This document shows, piece after piece, positions 59,527 through 64,000 of a DNA stretch of 64,000 bases (within the stretch, counting starts at the first letter, position 1; each line of letters opens with the position of its first letter). The stretch is from contig NC_089980.1 of NCBI RefSeq assembly GCF_036417845.1, positions 53,876,501-53,940,500 of the forward strand. The letters run 5' to 3'. The notes below the pieces were generated by a model. It did no database searches and had not been told where the DNA came from. It worked only from the letters and a program-made list of their open reading frames with translations. This stretch comes from Apteryx mantelli. Lineage: Eukaryota > Chordata > Aves > Apterygiformes > Apterygidae. The position numbers and the translations under genes were made by a program.

Positions 59527-62500
59527 GTAACACTGTATTTTAATAGTTCTCTCACTAGTCACTAAAAACATCGCTGGCTGTCTTTTGTTTCTTTTTGACA
59601 AATGAAAGGCTATCTTGCTTATCATCTTTTTTCAAGGAACTGCTTCTGTGAAGCAATCTGTCTTGTCAGCTGCAATTTAAATACTCTGTGAACAAACATC
59701 AAATAGATCATGAATGTGCTACCATCCAAAGAGCTAAACCTTCCAGCTAAGACTACTAACTAAACTTCCATAGGGTGATCTACAAACAATATAGTGGTAG
59801 AAAAAAAAAAAATTCTTTGTTCCATCTGCTTGCAGAATGCACAGGTTAAAAAGTGAATTGGGTAAATGGTGTAGAACTTAACTATGCTTTTCAGTGTTTG
59901 ATGTGGTGGATGAAATCAATGATTTTTGTTTTTTGAAAGTTTTTGAATCACTGGAAAAGTAACCTCATTTTCTTCTCTGTGGCGTTCCATTGCATTCTTT
60001 AACATTTCTACTTGTATCGTGGTGTTGTCTGCCAGCAAGAGTGTAGATCAAAGATTTAGCTACATCAGATGGTCACAGTAGAGTGTCGTTAAGTTTTAAC
60101 TGTAGTATTTGAAATTAATAACAACCTACAAGTCATTATGAAACTTTGACTCTCCTCATAGTTTTACGTTATGTGCAGGTACATCCTGTTTTTACTAAAT
60201 AGAAAGGAATAAAAGCCACTTTCTTCTTATATTAGGAATTATAAATATGAAATGTCTACCAAAATAGATTTTTTTTTTTTTCTTTTTAACTATTTTAGCA
60301 TGTGTTTCCTCATTTTATTTCCTAGACTGCTGTAAAAGTACTGTGTCTGTCAGTGTTGCTCATCTATTCATGGCTGTGGAATACAACATGGGGGTTAAAG
60401 AATTCTTTTAAAACTTCTACCTGCAGCATTCACGACTTTGAATTCAGACTTCCATTTCATTAAGATCGTTATTCTAGAGAGCAGAAAAGTTTTGTAGTAT
60501 GTGCTGAACTAATAAGCATAGATTTCTTCTGCAGGAAAACCTGACTGTTAGGTAGAAACCTTGAAATTTAAGCTGTATCTCATTGGAAGAAAAAAATATT
60601 TACAATTTCTTAAATCTTATTCCAAACTGTGAAAAGTAGGTTTTAGTATACTAAAGTCCAGACTGTTTCTTCAGAACAGTGCATTTCAGAATATTTTTAT
60701 TTATGAGAGCTATAACACCTGTAGAAATGTACTTCATGTCAAAGCATTGGCTGTTTGTGTTCTGCCAGAGGAATCTGGCAGACTTCAGTTTCATACCCTG
60801 TGCAATTGCATAAACTTAGTAATTTTGTTACTGGAAGTATATCACATCTTTTGACTTCCCCACAGCTACTTATCTTGCTGGTTGTATGACTGTTTTGTAG
60901 ACTGAAGATCTGGGTTCTGCACAATACAGTAAAAGATGCACTTCAGTAGCATGTGGCTGTAAATATGGCAGTTAGCAAGTGTCTCTTTCTCTTCAAAGTC
61001 ATGTAAATGTACTGATAAAGTGAGAGAAGTCTGATAGTAACAAAAATAGAATGGATAGACTAAAAGTGCTGTCGCATCTCTCTTTAGTTGCTGATACTGT
61101 CTAGGTTATCTGTGAGTATGGTGCCGGTGAGTTCAAGGATATTATTAACTTCAATTATTCACAAATAACAGATTGACATTTAGAATCATAATATTAAAAG
61201 GCTCAGAAAAATGACAAGAAGCTGTTTTTAGATGTGAGGCTCTGGGATTTATCACACAAGCCTGAAATAAAAATCATAATGGATTTAAAATGAACAAACA
61301 AGAACAAAGTTGAAAGCCTTTCTCCCTGCCTCCCCCCTAAAGAAAGCAACCCTGAACCTGTAGAATTGACAGCAATGGGAGATGCTGAGAACATGCAGGT
61401 ATAACCACCAAAAAAGATGATTTACAAAAAGTTGGAGATGTTTGAGAGCCTTTGCCAGAGCTGTTTCCCCAGCTGACCTTCGCTATGAGAACAGAAATGC
61501 AGTATTGTACATGGTAACTCTTTTTTCCACATTAGTTTGAAGGGGCTTAGTTGTCAGTTGTCTGTCACAGTCCCCACCGACTCTTCCTTTACCAAAAATG
61601 TTTATACTGTTAGCTCTTCTTGCTAGAGATGCTCATCTTGCCTGAAATTTAATGGCTGACTTTTATCTTACAGCTTCCACAGCATATCTCAAACTTGCCA
61701 AACCAATCTTTTAAACTTACTGTCTAAACTCTTAGAGCTTAGCAGCTTGTGCATGAAATTTGTTGTTTTCAATATACAGACTTTGAATGTAATGAGCAGT
61801 GATTGTTCATATCTATTCACTGTACAAGTTTTTTATAACGCTACTATTTAAAGTATGAATGTTGAATAATAACTGCATAAAACAATTATGAAACTTGTTC
61901 ATATGGTATTTTTAGCAAGGAGAGTAATAGAACACCAGACTTCTCAGTTTTTACACATGCAACTGTGACTATGTGTGAGTAGTAATGTACTGTGCATCTG
62001 TCTATCTGTCTTCACTGTGTAGTATGTGTTTCATAATGCTAAAAAAAAATCTTCCTAAATCATTGTTCCTTGCCTTGTCTCAGGTGATGAGGTCTCCTTT
62101 ATGATTATTGACTGTGTCTTAAAATGTAAGTTTTCAAGGTGCTATAGGCAGCATATACAGATATGTGCGTGTATGTATCAGTGTAAGTGTACTTGTCTCA
62201 TGGTTGAAAATAACTGGTGAAACATTTCAAATGCAAAGCGGAAAAGGATTGTTTGAACCTCCATATGATGTTACTGGAAAACCTTTTCCAGGTAGATAAT
62301 TCAGTTTAAAATATGTGATACTAACTTAGTCTTCTGAATCATCTAGGCACACACGCACAAATTTAGCTCTGTTTAGCTCTGCTGATGTTGTTCAGTCATG
62401 GAGGTCATAAATGGAATGCAGGCATCTTTCCTCCATGCCATGTGTTTGTATGTGCATGCATATAAAATGATGGACAAGTTTGTATAAAATTTCTTTATGC

Positions 62501-64000
62501 CTTTTGACACTTTCTCTGTATTGTTTATTAATGCCTATCTTTCCAAGAACTTTTCACCTTTTCAAATTTTTGAATTAAAATAAAATTTTTGTCTTGACAG
62601 ATTAAAACCCCTAAGTGTATTATTCCTTTTTTCCCCCCACAAATCCTGGACCTTAAGTAACATGACCTTAAGTCATTTGTACCTCCTTTCTGAACCACCA
62701 GAAGTTCTGAAGTTTGGTGGCTTATTAAAACCAGGAACAACCTTCTTCAGCTTTCATTCTGTGAGGAGCCTGGACTTTGCCATAGATAGGACAGAATCTG
62801 TAGCATACTGCAATGAGTTGAGCAATGCATTCTAAACAACATTTAGATGAGCTTCCAGCTGTGGAAAATCATGAAATAAAAGGCTTAATATTGTAGTATA
62901 ATGCAGCCTTCCTTCCCTTCTGCATCCCTTACCTCCCCTAGAGTAAAATTGCACTTTCTCAAAGACCTTTTGTCCTTTATAGAGCTTGTAGTAATTGTCC
63001 TCAAGACTAATATATCTTTTACAGTAGAAATTAGCTTTTATTGATGGATAGTTACATATGTGCTCCAAGTAACTTACAGTAACCCTTGAGTTTTTCTCAT
63101 TTTTCTGTAAAAAGTGTGTATATATCTAGTGCTCTAGTTTTAAAATAAATTGTTGTTGTTGGATTGGCCATCCAGAGAAACAAAGCCATCTTAATTTGTC
63201 TCAATAGAAACATTGTGATACTGCAGATATTTCTTATGTGAAAATGTGTATTTTACACGATGTACATATTGAAGACATATGGCTGTAGGAGATAAAGTTT
63301 TATTAGTAAGAACGTGATACTGATCGACTTATTCACAAGTGGTGAACTCAGGAATGAGATCCAGAAGTCATCCCAAATGAACACCTATCATACTTTATCA
63401 TATATTTTACCGAATATTTCAGAAATATATGGGAATATTTTGAAGTTTTTTTCTTTTTAAGATGTCAAAAATGAAGAATCATAGCAGGGGGAAGTGTGTT
63501 TAGTATGGGGAGAAATCTCTCCACAAAAAAGCTTAGCCTCTAATCTGTGTATAAAAGACTCAGGAAGGAGTATCATAAGAAAATAAGAACAAAAGCTCTA
63601 GATAACTGGTTCTGACTTGTAAGAATTTCAGCTTCAGTGGCATATTTTTGTGTGCATTTGCCCTTGCTTCCAAATTGAATCTTGTATTTTCTGTGTATGA
63701 GTTTGGTAAAACTGGGATGTGAATAGGAGAAAATGCTTGATTTACAGATTAAAAAAAATAATAATTCAAAGCTACTTTAGGTTTTGACATGTAAATTGTG
63801 GGGAGATGTAGTAATGATTCAGAGAAGTGGGATTAAGCAGCTAAATGTATTCAGTACCATATTACATGCCTGCATTTGGTCATGTTGAGGTTGCAATCAT
63901 ATAATTTGTGATTAGCATAGTGAAGTATCAAAAAACGACACACAATTTAATTTGCACTTGCTGAAGATACTGTTAACACTTATCAAGCTTATTATACAGT
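59527..64000 (+). other. AFDN: Intron 9, 5' part (gene continues past the window)
   Basis: At least 4.5 kb of AT-rich intron. I looked for the next afadin exon (the DGSDSRDKPKLYRLQ stretch and following FHA sequence) and did not find it before base 64000. Only short chance frames and small simple repeats were seen. No interspersed repeat was recognised. Confidence 0.85.

Noticed and set aside
59527..64000. Next afadin exon (start of FHA domain) or an early gene end
   Set aside because: No stretch encoding the expected DGSDSRDKPKLYRL-type sequence, and no in-frame terminal exon, was found. The gene continues beyond the window.
1..64000. CRISPR arrays, operons, phage or bacterial defence systems, tRNA or rRNA genes
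   Set aside because: Nothing fits. Intron structure, CpG island, CR1 repeats and afadin exons show vertebrate nuclear DNA, and no RNA gene was recognised by eye.

Overview
The window is vertebrate nuclear DNA, most likely from a bird. It is AT-rich and intron-dominated, with one CpG-island promoter and split exons joined by GT-AG introns. It is poor in repeats, and the recognisable interspersed repeats are CR1 LINE copies plus a few very old amniote elements. The best preserved CR1 copy (about 27388-28150) has the 3' end typical of avian CR1. I cannot name the species.

The only protein-coding gene I can support is the 5' part of AFDN (afadin, formerly MLLT4/AF6), on the + strand. Nine coding exons run from the start codon at 8091 to 59526 and join into one open frame of 411 codons plus one base. 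The frame is kept at every junction. It encodes the N-terminal tail, the first Ras-association domain (RA1, exons 2-3), a basic lysine-rich linker (exon 4), a second linker (exon 5), the second Ras-association domain (RA2, exons 6-8) and the start of the stretch leading to the FHA domain (exon 9). The FHA, DIL and PDZ domains and the C-terminal tail lie beyond base 64000, so the gene is cut by the window edge and not broken.

Layout: 1-7100 is intergenic, with two copies of one ancient repeat in opposite orientation (about 75-250 and 4318-4405) and a reverse-oriented MIR-type SINE (about 6860-7035). 7130-8720 is a CpG island with the promoter, presumed 5' UTR and exon 1. 8208-44775 is intron 1 (36.6 kb), holding an antisense avian CR1 at 27.4-28.2 kb and a decayed sense CR1 at 41.4-42.96 kb. 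44776-59526 holds exons 2-9 in a compact block whose largest intron is 6.1 kb. Intron 5 is mostly a third, decayed CR1 copy. 59527-64000 is the start of intron 9.

I found no operon, CRISPR array, RNA gene or novel multi-gene system. The observations most worth checking are a NAGNAG tandem acceptor at exon 3, old SINE/LINE copies close to the promoter and filling intron 5, a palindromic RUNX-type site and a possible antisense exon near 33.4-34.3 kb in intron 1, and non-B-DNA-prone tracts in and around the promoter.
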